64,000 bases of DNA from Anthoceros angustus. Taxonomy: Eukaryota; Streptophyta; Anthocerotopsida; Anthocerotales; Anthocerotaceae. Position numbers and translations under genes: made by a program. The notes below the pieces were generated by a model, which saw only the letters and a program-made list of their open reading frames with translations, searched no databases and had not been told where the DNA came from. This document shows, piece by piece, positions 1-10,996 of the stretch; position 1 is the stretch's first letter, and the number at the start of each line of letters is the position of its first letter. Location: contig MU008160.1 of the NCBI GenBank assembly GCA_010909165.1, forward strand, positions 124,001-188,000, given 5' to 3'.

Positions 1-190
1 TGGGGGATCAGGGGGATTGGGGGATCAGGGGGATTGGGGGATCAGGGGGATTGGGGGATCAGGGGGATTGGGGGATCAGGGGGATCAGGGGATGGTGGGG
101 ATCAGGGGATGGGGGATGGGGGATGGGGGAATGTGGGGAATGGGGGAATAGTGGGATGGAGGAGGGGATGTTTGATGGGGATGGGGGATG
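1..190. repeat. G-rich minisatellite, about 17-bp unit
   Basis: Tandem copies of a unit reading roughly GGGGATTGGGGGATCAG decay rightward into GGGGATG-type repeats. All the G runs lie on the plus strand, so the tract could form G-quadruplexes. A longer relative lies at 7895-8190, exactly where the duplicated unit restarts. The window edge cuts the array, so its true length is unknown. Confidence 0.85.
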
Positions 191-198
191 TTTCACAG

Positions 199-1046
199 TA
201 CAGGCCACGAAATGTTACGGAAGAGGGATGAAATCTTTTCTTGGAGGATGAGCAACAGAAAAAAAGATGCGACGAAGCCAAGGAGCAAGCAAAATTTAGC
301 AGCTGTGAAGAGGAGGGAGAAACCGGATTATCTACCTCCAAATTGTATGACATAGCTGGCTTGCATGGCTTCGATGGCTGGTTCCACAAGACTAGGGGCA
401 GAAATCCAAACGAGGGGGAGTCTGAATGGGGAAGACTAGCCAAAGGTTGCAATGATGCGAAAATGCCTTTGTTTTATGAAAAGAAAGGGATGCAGGAGCC
501 ACCACGGGTGGACGCTGGTGAATTCGGCGAATACGAAGATGGAACTTCAAGCAAAGAAGATTAGGTGCCAATAGAGGTTTGTGGCTCAAAGCCAGAGGCA
601 GAAGCAGAAGACGCATACCAGGCACTTATTTGACGACGGCTACCATGCAAGCCTTTTTTTTTTTCGGCTTACCGTGGTGAGTCCTGCTCACAGCTGACTT
701 GTTTCATCATTCATCCTGTTTTAAAAACTGTTTCTGCGCAGTGATGGTGGTAAAAGGCCTAGTCGATGGCATGAGGGTGGACACTCGTGGCTGGATGGAC
801 ACTTGTGAGGTCGAGTTCATGGAGAAAGGTATCTTGGTGGCTTCAAATTCAAAGCTACCTGTCTCATTTTCAAGTGTTCCTCACTATGCCTATTCAATTC
901 TTGCAGATGCAAACCAGGGTTCTCAGAATTCAGCCCAAAATGCTGCAGCGTTCGAGATGAGAGGAGGTGAACCCCGTGGACAGAGGCAGGCTCAAGTCGC
1001 AGGCTGTTTGGTGAGACGGTCACTGAACCCTAGCATGCGACTGTAA
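199..1046 (+). other. coding-like segment of an unrecognised multi-exon gene, copy 1
   Basis: Several short open stretches are separated by intron-like sequence. An AG acceptor follows a T-rich tract near 745, and another lies near 906 before a Gln/Asn/Ala-rich stretch. I recognise no domain. The segment recurs at 8189-8969 with a few indels, and the homology stops abruptly inside GTGGACAGA, where copy 2 switches to a different sequence. It may be exons of a decayed gene or a hitch-hiking gene fragment. No continuous frame with a convincing start was found. Confidence 0.35.
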
Positions 1047-1450
1047 GTTTTTTGAGGGTCGACGCTGTTGCTGACCATGGCTATTTTTGGCCGCGGGTGC
1101 AGCAGATGCAGCGGATGAGGATTTCAGCATGAGAAGACTAGACAGTAGCCGCCCGGTGGCTGCAAATAGCAGCCCAATTGAAAACAATCCGCCAGATGGT
1201 ACTCCTGAAGGTAATACAGGATGCATTTTGCCCCCCGATGAGATGGCTGATGGCTGATGGCTGATGTGCGTGAGCTGATAATTAAGGTGATGATGTGCAG
1301 TGCCTAGCAGGGATAGTGAAGAATCCCACCCGAGCGAGGGACAGGTGCCTTTACTCTTAGCTTGGACCAATCAATTGTGCACTGTGATGTGAGTTTTGCA
1401 CCAAAGTTATGGTGTCTTACCTAATGCTCGCCTTCTCTCGCTGTGTGCAG

Positions 1451-1907
1451 CAATTTCGCCCGTTTGCTCAGCCACTCCAATGCCTAGCAGTCGGGACAGG
1501 CGGATGGCATGGATGGAGAAAAGTAAAGCATACCATATAGAGGCATACTTGCGGAGGAGCCCACGGCCTCTAGTGAAGCTGTATCCTGGTGGATTGACTG
1601 ACAGGATGCTGAAGTTCAAAGCCCTGGACAAGATGAAGAAAAAGAGGGAGACAGAGCAGCTGGAGTATGATAAGCTTCAGGACATGCTTGGCATTCGTAA
1701 CACGTCTGACGCAGGGAGAACAAAGCAGGCCACTGGAGACAAATCAGGCAGAGTGCCTAGGGGAGGGGAGTCAGCATCTGAACTGCAGAGCATGGGTCTG
1801 GATTCTCAAGAAGTATGTCAGCCAAGCCTTCGAGGCAGCACATGCTTTGGCTGCCGAACGCTTGGCTGCACCGAGCAAGTCCGGGTGCAACAGCGGCAAG
1901 TTGCACG
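1451..1907 (+). pseudogene. putative internal exon of an unrecognised gene, copy 1 (frameshifted)
   Basis: The segment is bounded by a good acceptor (GTGTGCAG, ending at 1450) and a strong donor (GTAGGT, from 1908). The first part encodes a basic, charged stretch (MEKSKAYHIEAYLRRSPRPL, then KALDKMKKKRE) that could be a short coiled coil. The last part looks coding in a different frame (YVSQAFEAAHALAAERLAA), which implies a frameshift within the exon. The same structure is at 9745-10201, and its tail begins the 11,973 unit. No known family is recognised. Confidence 0.4.
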
Positions 1908-2301
1908 GTAGGTCATTAAAGCTCAGGGATAACACCTTCACCCGGGTTTTAGCTAAGGGTCAACATCACGCGAACCCATCCCTTATCGTAGGTAACACGA
2001 GCTTGACCTGGGTTTTAAAATCAGGTGACCCTATTTTCACTCCTACAATTACCAACATGCAGAGTTGAATCCGCTCATCTGTTTCAAGCTGATACGATGT
2101 GTAACATAGGGGAATCAGAACCCTTGCTGAGATTTCTCCCCCAGGGTTGTTTTGATTTATTTTCAAAATACTAAATTAAAAAAAATCTGTTTCAAGCTAC
2201 GATAGTCTTTAGCCCGATGTATTTATCGATCTAATTGTTTCACATTTTCCCAGGCTCAAAGCCTGCAGAATATTATGTAAAGAGAACGCATGCAAGTGTG
2301 A

Positions 2302-2586
2302 TGCTATCAGGTGTAGTCATGCGCTCTTGTTGCATCCTTGCGTACAGAATGAGGGCTTCCTTGAAGAGCCCCTGCTCAGAGTATATGCGGCAATCAGGGC
2401 AGTCCATGTGACAACATCTCTGACGGGCATGCTGTTAAACACTCGACGGGCATCCTTTAAGCTTCTAGACTTGGAAGAGGCCTGAAGGAAATCCAGCAAA
2501 GTACTCTTCATATGCAGATGACGGTGACCCATAAGCGGGTTTTGAATGACATAAATGATGAAGCCAGGACAGGTGGTGATGATCAC
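2302..2586 (-). pseudogene. PPR protein fragment, copy 1
   Basis: The minus strand encodes a typical plant pentatricopeptide-repeat stretch. A segment reading SLKDARRVFNSMPVRDVV TWTALIAAYT is followed, after a one-base frame change near 2375, by GLFKEALILYARMQQ in another frame. Together these match the end of one PPR helix pair and the start of the next in PLS-class proteins. There is no start, no flanking repeat and no organelle-targeting region, so this is an orphan fragment. The same lesion is in the copies at 10,600 and 12,441. An antisense open frame on the plus strand is regarded as a shadow. Confidence 0.65.
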
Positions 2587-2739
2587 AATGTTGTGCGGAG
2601 AAGCAAGAAAATGAGGAGAATAGATGATCCGTCCTCAAACAGTGAAAGAAGATGAGGAGAATAGATGATCTGTCCTCAAACAGTGAAATCTTGTCAGATG
2701 CAGTCAGAAACACAGGCAGACGAGATCACCGTATAGTGT

Positions 2740-3120
2740 TATTCCAGAACTGTTTCGGCGGCCAGCATTGAACAAGGAATCAAATGTGGGGTGCTCCCAG
2801 GCCCCGACTTGCGAGATAGGTGGAAGCTGGTAGTCGTGATACACATGCAGATCTATAGGCTTAACGTGACAAGGTTTAAACAGCCTCTCCTTACCTCAGA
2901 TGGCTGACCATGGCTCTGTCCCATAGTTGAGAGCTGCTATGTTGTTTTGTACTGGCATATGAAACAAAGTGGATGCTGCAATGGAGGGGCTCCTGAGGCA
3001 CAAAGAACATGGTGAGGCACTTCTGTGCCTCTGCTGGTTCGGGTGCATCATGAGTGCAATGCACCGTCGAATGTACGTTTGTGTCCTGAAACGCTGGGTG
3101 CCTTAAATCAAATTAGCAGG
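2740..3120. other. no recognisable gene
   Basis: I see no domain, no RNA gene and no long frame here. The stretch is simply part of the duplicated unit. Confidence 0.5.
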
Positions 3121-3122
3121 AA

Positions 3123-3234
3123 AGCTTATTCAGGAGCTGGAAAGCTAATTCGGGAGCTGGAAAGCAAACCTGAGCCTGCTACTCTTGCAGCTTATTCAGG
3201 AGCTGGAAAGCGAACCTGAGCCTGCTACTCTTGC
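3123..3234 (+). repeat. 46-bp tandem repeat in a coding-like stretch, copy 1
   Basis: A 20-bp partial unit (3123-3142) is followed by two 46-bp units (3143-3188, 3189-3234). The downstream frame reads as an acidic stretch (LIQELESEPEPATLAAYQEY) to a stop at 3391. Because 46 is not a multiple of three, each extra unit shifts the frame. The repeat therefore breaks whatever was encoded. Confidence 0.75.
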
Positions 3235-3684
3235 AGCTTATCAGGAGTATGATGCGCACCTCAGCAAGGCTATTACATTGGCTTGTGAGCTTGACTCAGA
3301 AGAGGAAACTCAAAATCGGGAAGAATGTCCTTCCACACTCAAACACAGTGGGCTGTTTTGGTGTTTTGATGTCGTTAGTGCTAGGCTCTAAAGCCATTGA
3401 TATGGAGAAACAGCCGAAAGGTTTCGCTGCGAGCCGAAGCAGACCATCCGAAACAATCCAATTTGCTCCACGAACGATAGAGGCTCTCCGTTAATCTCAA
3501 ACTTCCTGACCATGGTTTAAGTGTCAAACAATGAGATAAAAATTCGTCACAAGAAAGTTGGTACATACACAAAGCATGTGGATCCATGTGCTACACTCAT
3601 CCAATTAAAGCGCTCTGCATACTTCTGGATCCCAGGGAACTACGTCGTATGCACTTTAGTTCTGAGAATCAACCGAACCTTCCA

Positions 3685-4467
3685 CCGGTGACAGGGTTCA
3701 TGTGGCTCTGAATGTACCGAAACCCAAAATGGCAAGTCCAAAATCAGAGCCTCTGCCACTGACATTTTCCAGTTCAACCACAATGTTTACTCCATACAGA
3801 GGCTGTCCGCCAACCCTATTGGGCCACCATAGCTTAGGCTCCAGGAAGACAAGCTGCAAGAAGTGATAGTCTCTTATTCACATTGAGTAGATCATTGAGT
3901 CATGTTTGGCCCAGTTCCACACACGTTTTCCAATGGCTTAAGAGAGTTGATAGAAAATATCGGCTCAATCGTGTGTTGCTTCAATTCTCCACTACTTATG
4001 AAGGCATACTGTGACACCTGGTGTTCAGCCAAGTCGTCAGTATTCAGCGTAACTTGCATTTTGAAATGGCAAAGAAGATCTTCAGAGCATGTGTTCTTCA
4101 AGTCAATTGTCGCATGCAAATAGGCAACTTCGAATCCACCTTCAAATGTGGAGACTAAATGAGGATCTGAGACTGTAACCGGCTGCATTATATAGAACAC
4201 CTGAAACACTTGTGAGAAGCCCTCAGGATGCTGCAAAGCAACAAGTAAAGCACTACATGGTGCCACATTTAAGCATACCCCAGTAAATGAAATGGACACT
4301 TCATCCCAAATGCCTGTGTTTCCTATCTCTGCGTCACAGCACAAGTATCAACCGAGGACAAGCAAAATGCTGTCTCGTACAAGCAGGTCGAGGCAACACC
4401 TCATATACCGTATTGGAATCATCAAGTCCCATCCGTCCACATATTGTGCTGCCACATCCTTTGCAGT
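3685..4467 (-). pseudogene. mannosylglycoprotein endo-beta-mannosidase (GH2) fragment, copy 1
   Basis: The minus strand carries remnants of four exons that match the order of the plant endo-beta-mannosidase, a GH2 enzyme that trims the core mannose of N-glycans. An exon with KDVAAQYVDGWDLMIPI (4409-4467) ends at GTATATG. A second with NTGIWDEVSISFTG (4279-4328) ends at GTATGC. A third starts at 4182 after ATGCAG with PVTVSDPHLVSTF. A fourth starts at 3853 with EPKLWWPNRVGGQPLYG. The encoded part is the sugar-binding to immunoglobulin-like domain junction. The catalytic barrel is absent. An extra A in exon 2 and a frameshift near 3745 break the frame, and both recur in copy 2. Confidence 0.75.
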
Positions 4468-5539
4468 CTGCACAGAGCATCAAGGCCCGAACGGAGTCGA
4501 AAAGCATAAAACCATGGTGAGCTCGGACAGAAACGTCCAGACTTAGATCATGGTCCCCACCCCACTTTCGACGAGCCTCAGTCCGTTCCTCGCCGGCTTA
4601 ATCAATCGAATTTTCAGATCCCCATCCTGAACAGGCTTCTGAAGTTCTGGCCTATGTGAGCCATCGTGTCACAGAGACGTCACTGGGTACACTGTACGGC
4701 TGCAGGAGGATTGTGATGACGGGAAAGTGGGAGTGCAGAGCCCTGACAAAATCCAGGCTGAGATCAGTCTAAGCTGATCGATACACCTGGCATACTCAAA
4801 TTGATCCTGGACAGTGGAAAGTGTGTTTGCCTATGGGAACTGTGCTCAGCAGACCTGCCCTTTATACATCTTCTCATCCTCATGAACACGTTTGCGAGTA
4901 GCCAGACCGGAACATGCGAACGATGGATCTCCTGGACCCTCTTGCTCGACGGATTTGTGTGGATAGCAAAATTTCGGGCCGAGAGAAGAAATCTGGCTCA
5001 GAAAAAGTCAGGCCTGTGCTAAGGGACACTGAGAATTCGAATGATGCGCCCCGCATCATCTACTTCCGTACATCCTGGGACGTGAGCCTGCCCTACGGCT
5101 ACGGTAGCTAGGATGGGGGCGGGGCCGACAGCCTCGGGTGGAGCATTTCTTGGTTACTGCGCTAAAGACATGGGCACGTCTTCGAGGCGTTTTTTGGGGC
5201 AGGATTCGTGAACGATTGGTTTTGCCAAACCTCACTTCCGTTAGATAACTGTGAAACACATCCATACACGTTCACAGCAGATGCATGTACTGGCAGTGTG
5301 CAGTGCACAGCATCCCATGGCTCGAGGCCGGTGCCGGGTCTCCACTTGTACAGCATCTGATCACATGGATGCTGCAGCCTGCAGCTCCACAATTCCAAAA
5401 GCCTCACAGGATTACTGTAAGCAATGTTCTGAATTGGAAGAGGTGGAGGCCACCATTGACAAGAGCCATTGCCAAGAGGTAGGTTCCCCAAGCCAAATCA
5501 AGCAGTAGCGTTCCTGATCCTTAATCGGATTTTGTGAAT

Positions 5540-5659
5540 GGTAGGAATCGTGTGGAGTAATCCACATGCTGCTGAGCATGGTAAGCGTCGTCTGGAGTAA
5601 TTCAGATGCTGATGAGCATGGTACGAATCGTGTGGAGAAATTCAATTGCTCCTGAGCAT
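5540..5659. repeat. three 40-bp tandem units, copy 1
   Basis: Units at 5540-5579, 5580-5619 and 5620-5659 each begin GGTA and end GAGCAT. Each contains a small inverted element around GTGGAGTAATCCAC. They lie downstream of GLP1. A single degenerate unit lies near 26,640, downstream of GLP3. Confidence 0.85.
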
Positions 5660-6004
5660 GGTTGAAGATGTCCCTTGGTGTTGGCCTCTTCCCTACATGT
5701 ATCCCAAAGGAACAAGACAGAACAGTCTACCAAAGCATGTGAATACATGGATTCATAGATACCAAAATTATACAGATCGAAATTATTCAACTTTGAGGTA
5801 GATTACAAACCAAAATTACACACAAGTATAGTAAAACTGCACCACACAAAGTTGAGAGCACGTCTCTATATGTAGACGGGTGTCTCCAACGGATCTCATC
5901 GGTTCAAGCAAGGCATCTATCCGATCTCTTTGATTGTAGCACGCAAATATCAAAGTGTTTGTTCGTACAGCCTAGTGGGTCGTGAATTAAAGGAGCCAGA
6001 GAAG

Positions 6005-6715
6005 CTAGAGATGGAACAGGCGCTTCTGCGCATCCAGGAGGTACTGGGTCTGCTTGGGCGTGATTCCGAATGCCTGCCCTAAAACATCCGAAGGAATGTC
6101 GGAACTCATGAGAGCGCTCACAAAGTTTTGAGCAGGAGAGTACTGCGTGTTCAGAGCCGAGATGACCCAAGACAGACCGTCCGCCACATTCTTCATGAAA
6201 ATCAAAGATCCCCGAGGAAACACAAACACTTCTCCCTTCTTCAGAATGGTCTTGTACAGCTTGTGGCTCTGAGACGGCACGAACGCCACCTCCAGCTCTC
6301 CCTCCACCAAGTAGATGATCTCGGTGGCTCGTGCGTGGTGGTGAGGTGGGTTGAGCCCCCCCTTGCCGAAGTCGATCCTCTGCAATGCAATGCCCAGAGT
6401 GTTGAGCCCCGGGAAGACGTTCACAAACCCGCTGGTGATGACGCAGCCCAGAGGGTGCTTGCTGGTGTCGCCCGGCGTCACCAACCCAGAGAATTTGAAA
6501 TCCTCAGCGGTGGTCTCTTCCACCGACTTGCAGATGAACCCGTTGATGTGGGGATTGGGATTCTTGGTGTCCTTGGCCACGCAGAAATCCTGCAGCGGGT
6601 CGGGGTCGGATGCTGCCGTGAAGCTGGGCGCGCAAGCAACGAAGAAGAGCACAGCAGACGAGATCATGATCAGCTGCATCGTTGCGTCCAGGAGTGTGGT
6701 GTCGCAGCGGGCCAT
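6005..6715 (-). CDS. germin-like protein 1 (secreted cupin)
   Basis: Intronless 236-residue germin-like protein. Residues 1-35 are a signal peptide ending near TAAS. A second in-frame Met at residue 13 could also start it. The germin disulfide cysteines are C45 (DFCV) and C62 (ICKS). Cupin motif 1 is intact (H125, H127, E132 in NPPHHHARATEI). Motif 2 (GEVFVFPRGSLIFMKN) has Ile172 where the metal-binding His normally stands. The C-terminal helical segment (NFVSALMSSDIPSDVLGQAF) is typical. Family members are apoplastic glycoproteins, often manganese enzymes (oxalate oxidase or superoxide dismutase activity) or structural or receptor-like proteins. With a ligand missing, a catalytic role is uncertain. 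A TATA box lies 184 bp upstream. Confidence 0.93.
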   Translation of the reverse strand: MARCDTTLLDATMQLIMISSAVLFFVACAPSFTAASDPDPLQDFCVAKDTKNPNPHINGFICKSVEETTAEDFKFSGLVTPGDTSKHPLGCVITSGFVNVFPGLNTLGIALQRIDFGKGGLNPPHHHARATEIIYLVEGELEVAFVPSQSHKLYKTILKKGEVFVFPRGSLIFMKNVADGLSWVISALNTQYSPAQNFVSALMSSDIPSDVLGQAFGITPKQTQYLLDAQKRLFHL

Positions 6716-6898
6716 TGCTGAGGAGTTCGGTCCACAAGACCTGAATCCTTGAGCGATAGAATGCGAGTCTCAGAGGAGATAGAAGGTGAGTCTCGAGGAG
6801 ATCGGAATATATGTGAGTCACAAAGGAGCTCGCAGACTAGATTGCAGCTGGAAGGCAGAGTGCTGCAGAAGGTGATGGTGATTAGGGGGCTTGCGGGG

Positions 6899-6905
6899 TT
6901 TTATA
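6899..6905 (-). promoter_or_regulatory. TATA box of GLP1
   Basis: TATAAAA on the minus strand, in a block (GTGGGCGATGGTATAAA) conserved upstream of all four germin-like genes. The spacing suggests a 5' leader of about 150 nt. Confidence 0.7.
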
Positions 6906-7322
6906 CCATCGCCCACAAGGCCAGATCTTTCTGCCAGGCATGATCGTACGTATGCGCAGCCGTTAATCCGGTGTTCTGAGGTCCAGATGGTCTGCAACAA
7001 AAATCTGTGGAGGGAAATTTTACGAGCACATGAATAGTCTGCAAATGGACTAAGGGTGCGTGATGGCCTGCCGGGATGCAGGCGCGAACACTGTGCGTCC
7101 GGACACCATTCTCGATGCCATCTGACGTCGGGTGGACAAGGATTTTGGGAAATGGTGCAGAGCTGAATTCAGCTTCCAGGCAATTGCTTAGGACTGTAAC
7201 GGCAAAGCAAGTTGCGTTTCTGGAAGACAGCGTCAACCTCCACTGTAGGCTGTAGGTACGCGCCAATGCCGCCCTAGCTTCAGATCCTCTCCTCGATTGA
7301 ATAATGAGATCCATCTTGGAAG

Positions 7323-7500
7323 TTGCAACTTAGGGTTCGTTGCAAAGTAGGGTTTGCGAGGCTAGAAGAAGAAGAATTTTATTTAAGTCCACTAAGGACG
7401 GATTTTCCGTCACAGGACAGGACGGATTTTCCGTCACGGGACTTGGTACTTAACAACTTGTACCATGGTGTGCCTAAACTACTTGCACCAATGCACTTCC
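7323..7500 (+). repeat. dispersed repeat with a doubled GGACGGATTTTCCGTCAC motif
   Basis: Nearly identical to 17,699-17,876. It begins with AACTTAGGGTTCGTTGC and holds two tandem copies of a short palindromic motif, ACGGATTTTCCGT. It lies just upstream of the GLP promoters. No gene is recognised in it. Confidence 0.7.
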
Positions 7501-7894
7501 TGTTTTTAGGTCCCATTCATCGCGGACGATCCGGTCACCATCTCTTGTCAGGCTGCAGCTCCGGGAACTCGCCTTCTATCACAGGTTGCATTCACTGCCT
7601 CGGTTTCTAGAAGCTGGGTGCGGATTCATGGCCCAACACAACTGAGACCCACAAATCAGAAACCGCCAGCCACACATCCCGCCAGCCACACATCCATCTG
7701 TAACTACCCATGGCGGCATTAGCACGAAGGAAAGAACTCTGACTGGTTCCTAGAAACTTGGAAGGCGAAACTCGGAAGGAAGAACTCTGAGTGTGAACCC
7801 CAGAATGACGAGGGCCTTCCGGCCATTTTCTTGTCCGAAAATTCGAGGGAAATTAATTTTAGATTTCTTAGGGTCGAATTAAGTGGTCGAATTT
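7501..7894. other. no recognisable gene; shared intergenic repeat
   Basis: Contains short blocks (ACGAAGGAAAGAACTCTGAC and neighbours) that recur near 17,640 and 25,660. No coding signal, RNA gene or mobile-element protein is visible. Confidence 0.5.
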
Positions 7895-8190
7895 GGATGG
7901 GGGATGAGGGGATGAGGGGCATGAGGGGATGAGGGGATGGTGGGGATGGGGGATGAGGGGATGGTGGGGATGAGGGGATGAGGGGATGGGGGATTGGGGA
8001 TCAGGGGATTGGGGATCAGGGGATTGGGGGACTCAGGGGATTGGGGGGATCAGGGGGATTGGGGATCAGGGGGATCAGGGGATGGTGGGGATCAGGGGAT
8101 GGGGGATGGGGGATGGGGGAATGTGGGGAATGGGGAATAGTGGGATGGAGGAGGGGGATGTTTGATGGGGGATGGGGATGTTTCACAGTA
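7895..8190. repeat. G-rich minisatellite, second array
   Basis: GATGAGGG-type repeats followed by GGGGATTGGGGATCAG-type repeats, about 295 bp. It matches the array at the left window edge and marks the start of the second duplicated copy. Confidence 0.85.
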
Positions 8191-8969
8191 CAGGCCACGA
8201 AATGTTACGGAAGAGGGATGAAATCTTTTCTTGGAGGATGAGCAACAGAAAAAAAGATGCGACGAAGCCAAGGAGCAAGCAAAATTTAGCAGCTGTGAAG
8301 AGGAGGGAGAAACCGGATTATCTACCTCCAAATTGTATGACATAGCTGGCTTGCATGGCTTCGATGGCTGGTTCCACAAGACTAGGGGCAGAAATCCGAG
8401 GGGAGTCTGAATGGGAAGACTAGCCAAAGGTTGCAATGATGCGAAAATGCCTTTTGTTTTATGAAAAGAAAGGGATGCAGGAGCCACCACGGGTGGACGC
8501 TGGTGAATTCGGCGAATACGAAGATGGAACTTCAAGCAAAGAAGATTAGGTGCCAATAGAGGTTTGTGGCTCAAAGCCAGAGGCAGAAGCAGAAGACGCA
8601 TACCAGGCACTTATTTGACGACGGCTACCATGCAAGCCTTTTTTTTTTTCGGCTTACCGTGGTGAGTCCTGCTCACAGCTGACTTGTTTCATCATTCATC
8701 CTGTTTTAAAAACTGTTTCTGCGCAGTGATGGTGGTAAAAGGCCTAGTCGATGGCATGAGGGTGGACACTCGTGGCTGGATGGACACTTGTGAGGTCGAG
8801 TTCATGGAGAAAGGTATCTTGGTGGCTTCAAATTCAAAGCTACCTGTCTCATTTTCAAGTGTTCCTCACTATGCCTATTCAATTCTTGCAGATGCAAACC
8901 AGGGTTCTCAGAATTCAGCCCAAAATGCTGCAGCGTTCGAGATGAGAGGAGGTGAACCCCGTGGACAGA
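8189..8969 (+). other. coding-like segment of an unrecognised gene, copy 2
   Basis: Copy of 199-969 at an offset of 7,990. It diverges from copy 1 at the shared 9-mer GTGGACAGA, continuing into a sequence otherwise found at 18,820 and 29,430. Confidence 0.35.
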
Positions 8970-9301
8970 AGCGTTATGGTCCTTCGTTCATCCCTTTGGA
9001 ACAGTAGTTGTGCAACTCTGTACGTAGTCTACCGTTTCGTCTTGTTGCAGTGTCGTATGCCGATTGCAGTCAGCTCATTGTGATAGTATTCATGATATTT
9101 TCTCTGCGTCGACCGTTTTCCAGGATCATCTGTTTTGCTCAACTTTCTTCCATTGGACTCGTGATTGGTCAGCCTCTTGCCTTTTCTGGGCAGGAAGGTC
9201 CTCAGGTGCTTAAGTTTCGACCTCCAGCCACCCAGTTGATGATCAATTCAGAATTGTCATTAGCTCGCGTATTGAATATGTACTGATGGGTCGCAGGCTG
9301 T
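8961..9301 (+). repeat. Q-type segment embedded in P-type copy 2
   Basis: Matches 18,812-19,151 (also 29,425 onward and, in part, 10,997-11,220). It enters through GTGGACAGA (8961-8969) and leaves through GTCGCAGGCTGT (9290-9301). Both of these are present in each parental sequence. It includes an exon-like stretch after TTCTGGGCAG (near 9190) reading EGPQVLKFRPPATQLM to a stop at 9286, of unknown identity. Confidence 0.85.
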
Positions 9302-9744
9302 TTGGTGAGACGGTCACTGAACCCTAGCATGCGACTGTAAGTTTTTTGAGGGTCGACGCTGTTGCTGACCATGGCTATTTTTGGCCGCGGGTGCAGCAGA
9401 TGCAGCGGATGAGGATTTCAGCATGAGAAGACTAGACAGTAGCCGCCCGGTGGCTGCAAATAGCAGCCCAATTGAAAACAATCCGCCAGATGGTACTCCT
9501 GAAGGTAATACAGGATGCATTTTGCCCCCCGATGAGATGGCTGATGGCTGATGGCTGATGTGCGTGAGCTGATAATTAAGGTGATGATGTGCAGTGCCTA
9601 GCAGGGATAGTGAAGAATCCCACCCGAGCGAGGGACAGGTGCCTTTACTCTTAGCTTGGACCAATCAATTGTGCACTGTGATGTGAGTTTTGCACCAAAG
9701 TTATGGTGTCTTACCTAATGCTCGCCTTCTCTCGCTGTGTGCAG

Positions 9745-10201
9745 CAATTTCGCCCGTTTGCTCAGCCACTCCAATGCCTAGCAGTCGGGACAGGCGGATG
9801 GCATGGATGGAGAAAAGTAAAGCATACCATATAGAGGCATACTTGCGGAGGAGCCCACGGCCTCTAGTGAAGCTGTATCCTGGTGGATTGACTGACAGGA
9901 TGCTGAAGTTCAAAGCCCTGGACAAGATGAAGAAAAGAGGGGAGACAGAGCAGCTGGAGTATGATAAGCTTCGGGACATGCTTGGCATTCGTAACACGTC
10001 TGACGCAGGGAGAACAAAGCAGGCCACTGGAGACAAATCAGGCAGAGTGCCTAGGGGAGGGGAGTCAGCATCTGAACTGCAGAGCATGGGTCTGGATTCT
10101 CAAGAAGTATGTCAGCCAAGCCTTCGAGGCAGCACATGCTTTGGCTGCCGAACGCTTGGCTGCACCGAGCAAGTCCGGGTGCAACAGCGGCAAGTTGCAC
10201 G
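9745..10201 (+). pseudogene. putative internal exon of an unrecognised gene, copy 2
   Basis: Copy of 1451-1907 with the same acceptor and donor and only a few base changes. The open frame still runs the whole exon, and the coding-like tail is again in another frame. The function is not recognised. Confidence 0.4.
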
Positions 10202-10599
10202 GTAGGTCATTAAAGCTCAGGGATAACACCTTCACCCGGGTTTTAGCTAAGGGGTCAACATCACGCGAACCCATCCCTTATCGTAGGTAACACGAGCTTG
10301 ACCTGGGTTTTAAAATCGGGTGACCCTATTTTCACTCCTACAATTACCAACATGCAGAGTTGAATCCGCTCATCTGTTTCAAGCTGATACGATGTGTAAC
10401 ATAGGGGAATCAGAACCCTTGCTGAGATTTCTCCCCCGGGGTTGTTTTGATTTATTTTCAAAATACTAAATTAAAAAAAAAATCTGTTTCAAGCTACGAT
10501 AGTCTTTAGCCCGATGTATTTATCGATCTAATTGTTTCACATTTTCCCAGGCTCAAAGCCTGCAGAATATTATGTAAAAGAGAACGCATGCAAGTGTGA

Positions 10600-10884
10600 T
10601 GCTATCAGGTGTAGTCATGCGCTCTTGTTGCATCCTTGCGTACAGAATGAGGGCTTCCTTGAAGAGCCCCTGCTCAGAGTATATGCGGCAATCAGGGCAG
10701 TCCATGTGACAACATCTCTGACGGGCATGCTGTTAAACACTCGACGGGCATCCTTTAAGCTTCTAGACTTGGAAGAGGCCTGAAGGAAATCCAGCAAAGT
10801 ACTCTTCATATGCAGATGACGGTGACCCATAAGCGGGTTTTGAATGACATAAATGATGAAGCCAGGACAGGTGGTGATGATCAC
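10600..10884 (-). pseudogene. PPR protein fragment, copy 2
   Basis: Identical in content and lesions to the fragment at 2302-2586. One extra A upstream (near 10,577) relative to copies 1 and 3 only changes the antisense frame. Confidence 0.65.
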
Positions 10885-10996
10885 AATGTTGTGCGGAGAA
10901 GCAAGAAAATGAGGAGAATAGATGATCCGTCCTCAAACAGTGAAAGAAGATGAGGAGAATAGATGATCTGTCCTCAAACAGTGAAATCTTGTCAGA

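Larger units (their letters stand above)
1834..6722. repeat. segmental duplication unit L, copy 1
   Basis: This stretch of about 4.9 kb reappears at 11,973-16,850 with an offset of 10,127-10,139 bp and near identity up to the 3' half of the germin-like gene. The unit carries the exon tail, the PPR fragment, a 46-bp tandem repeat, the endo-beta-mannosidase pseudogene, a 3 x 40-bp repeat and a germin-like gene. The pseudogene lesions are shared, so duplication followed their decay. Confidence 0.9.

Noticed and set aside
1-190. Possible CRISPR-like or telomeric array
   Set aside because: The unit is short, variable and without unique spacers. It does not match the plant telomere repeat TTTAGGG, so it is an ordinary minisatellite.
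6128-6721. Long open frames antisense to the germin-like genes (about 197 codons, similar at 16,255 and 32,027-32,737)
   Set aside because: They are frame shadows of the GC-rich GLP coding sequence. They have no domain and vary with the GLP codons.
10532-10783. Plus-strand open frame over the PPR fragment
   Set aside because: The minus strand carries clear PPR motifs, while the plus frame has no similarity and depends on one extra A present only in this copy.
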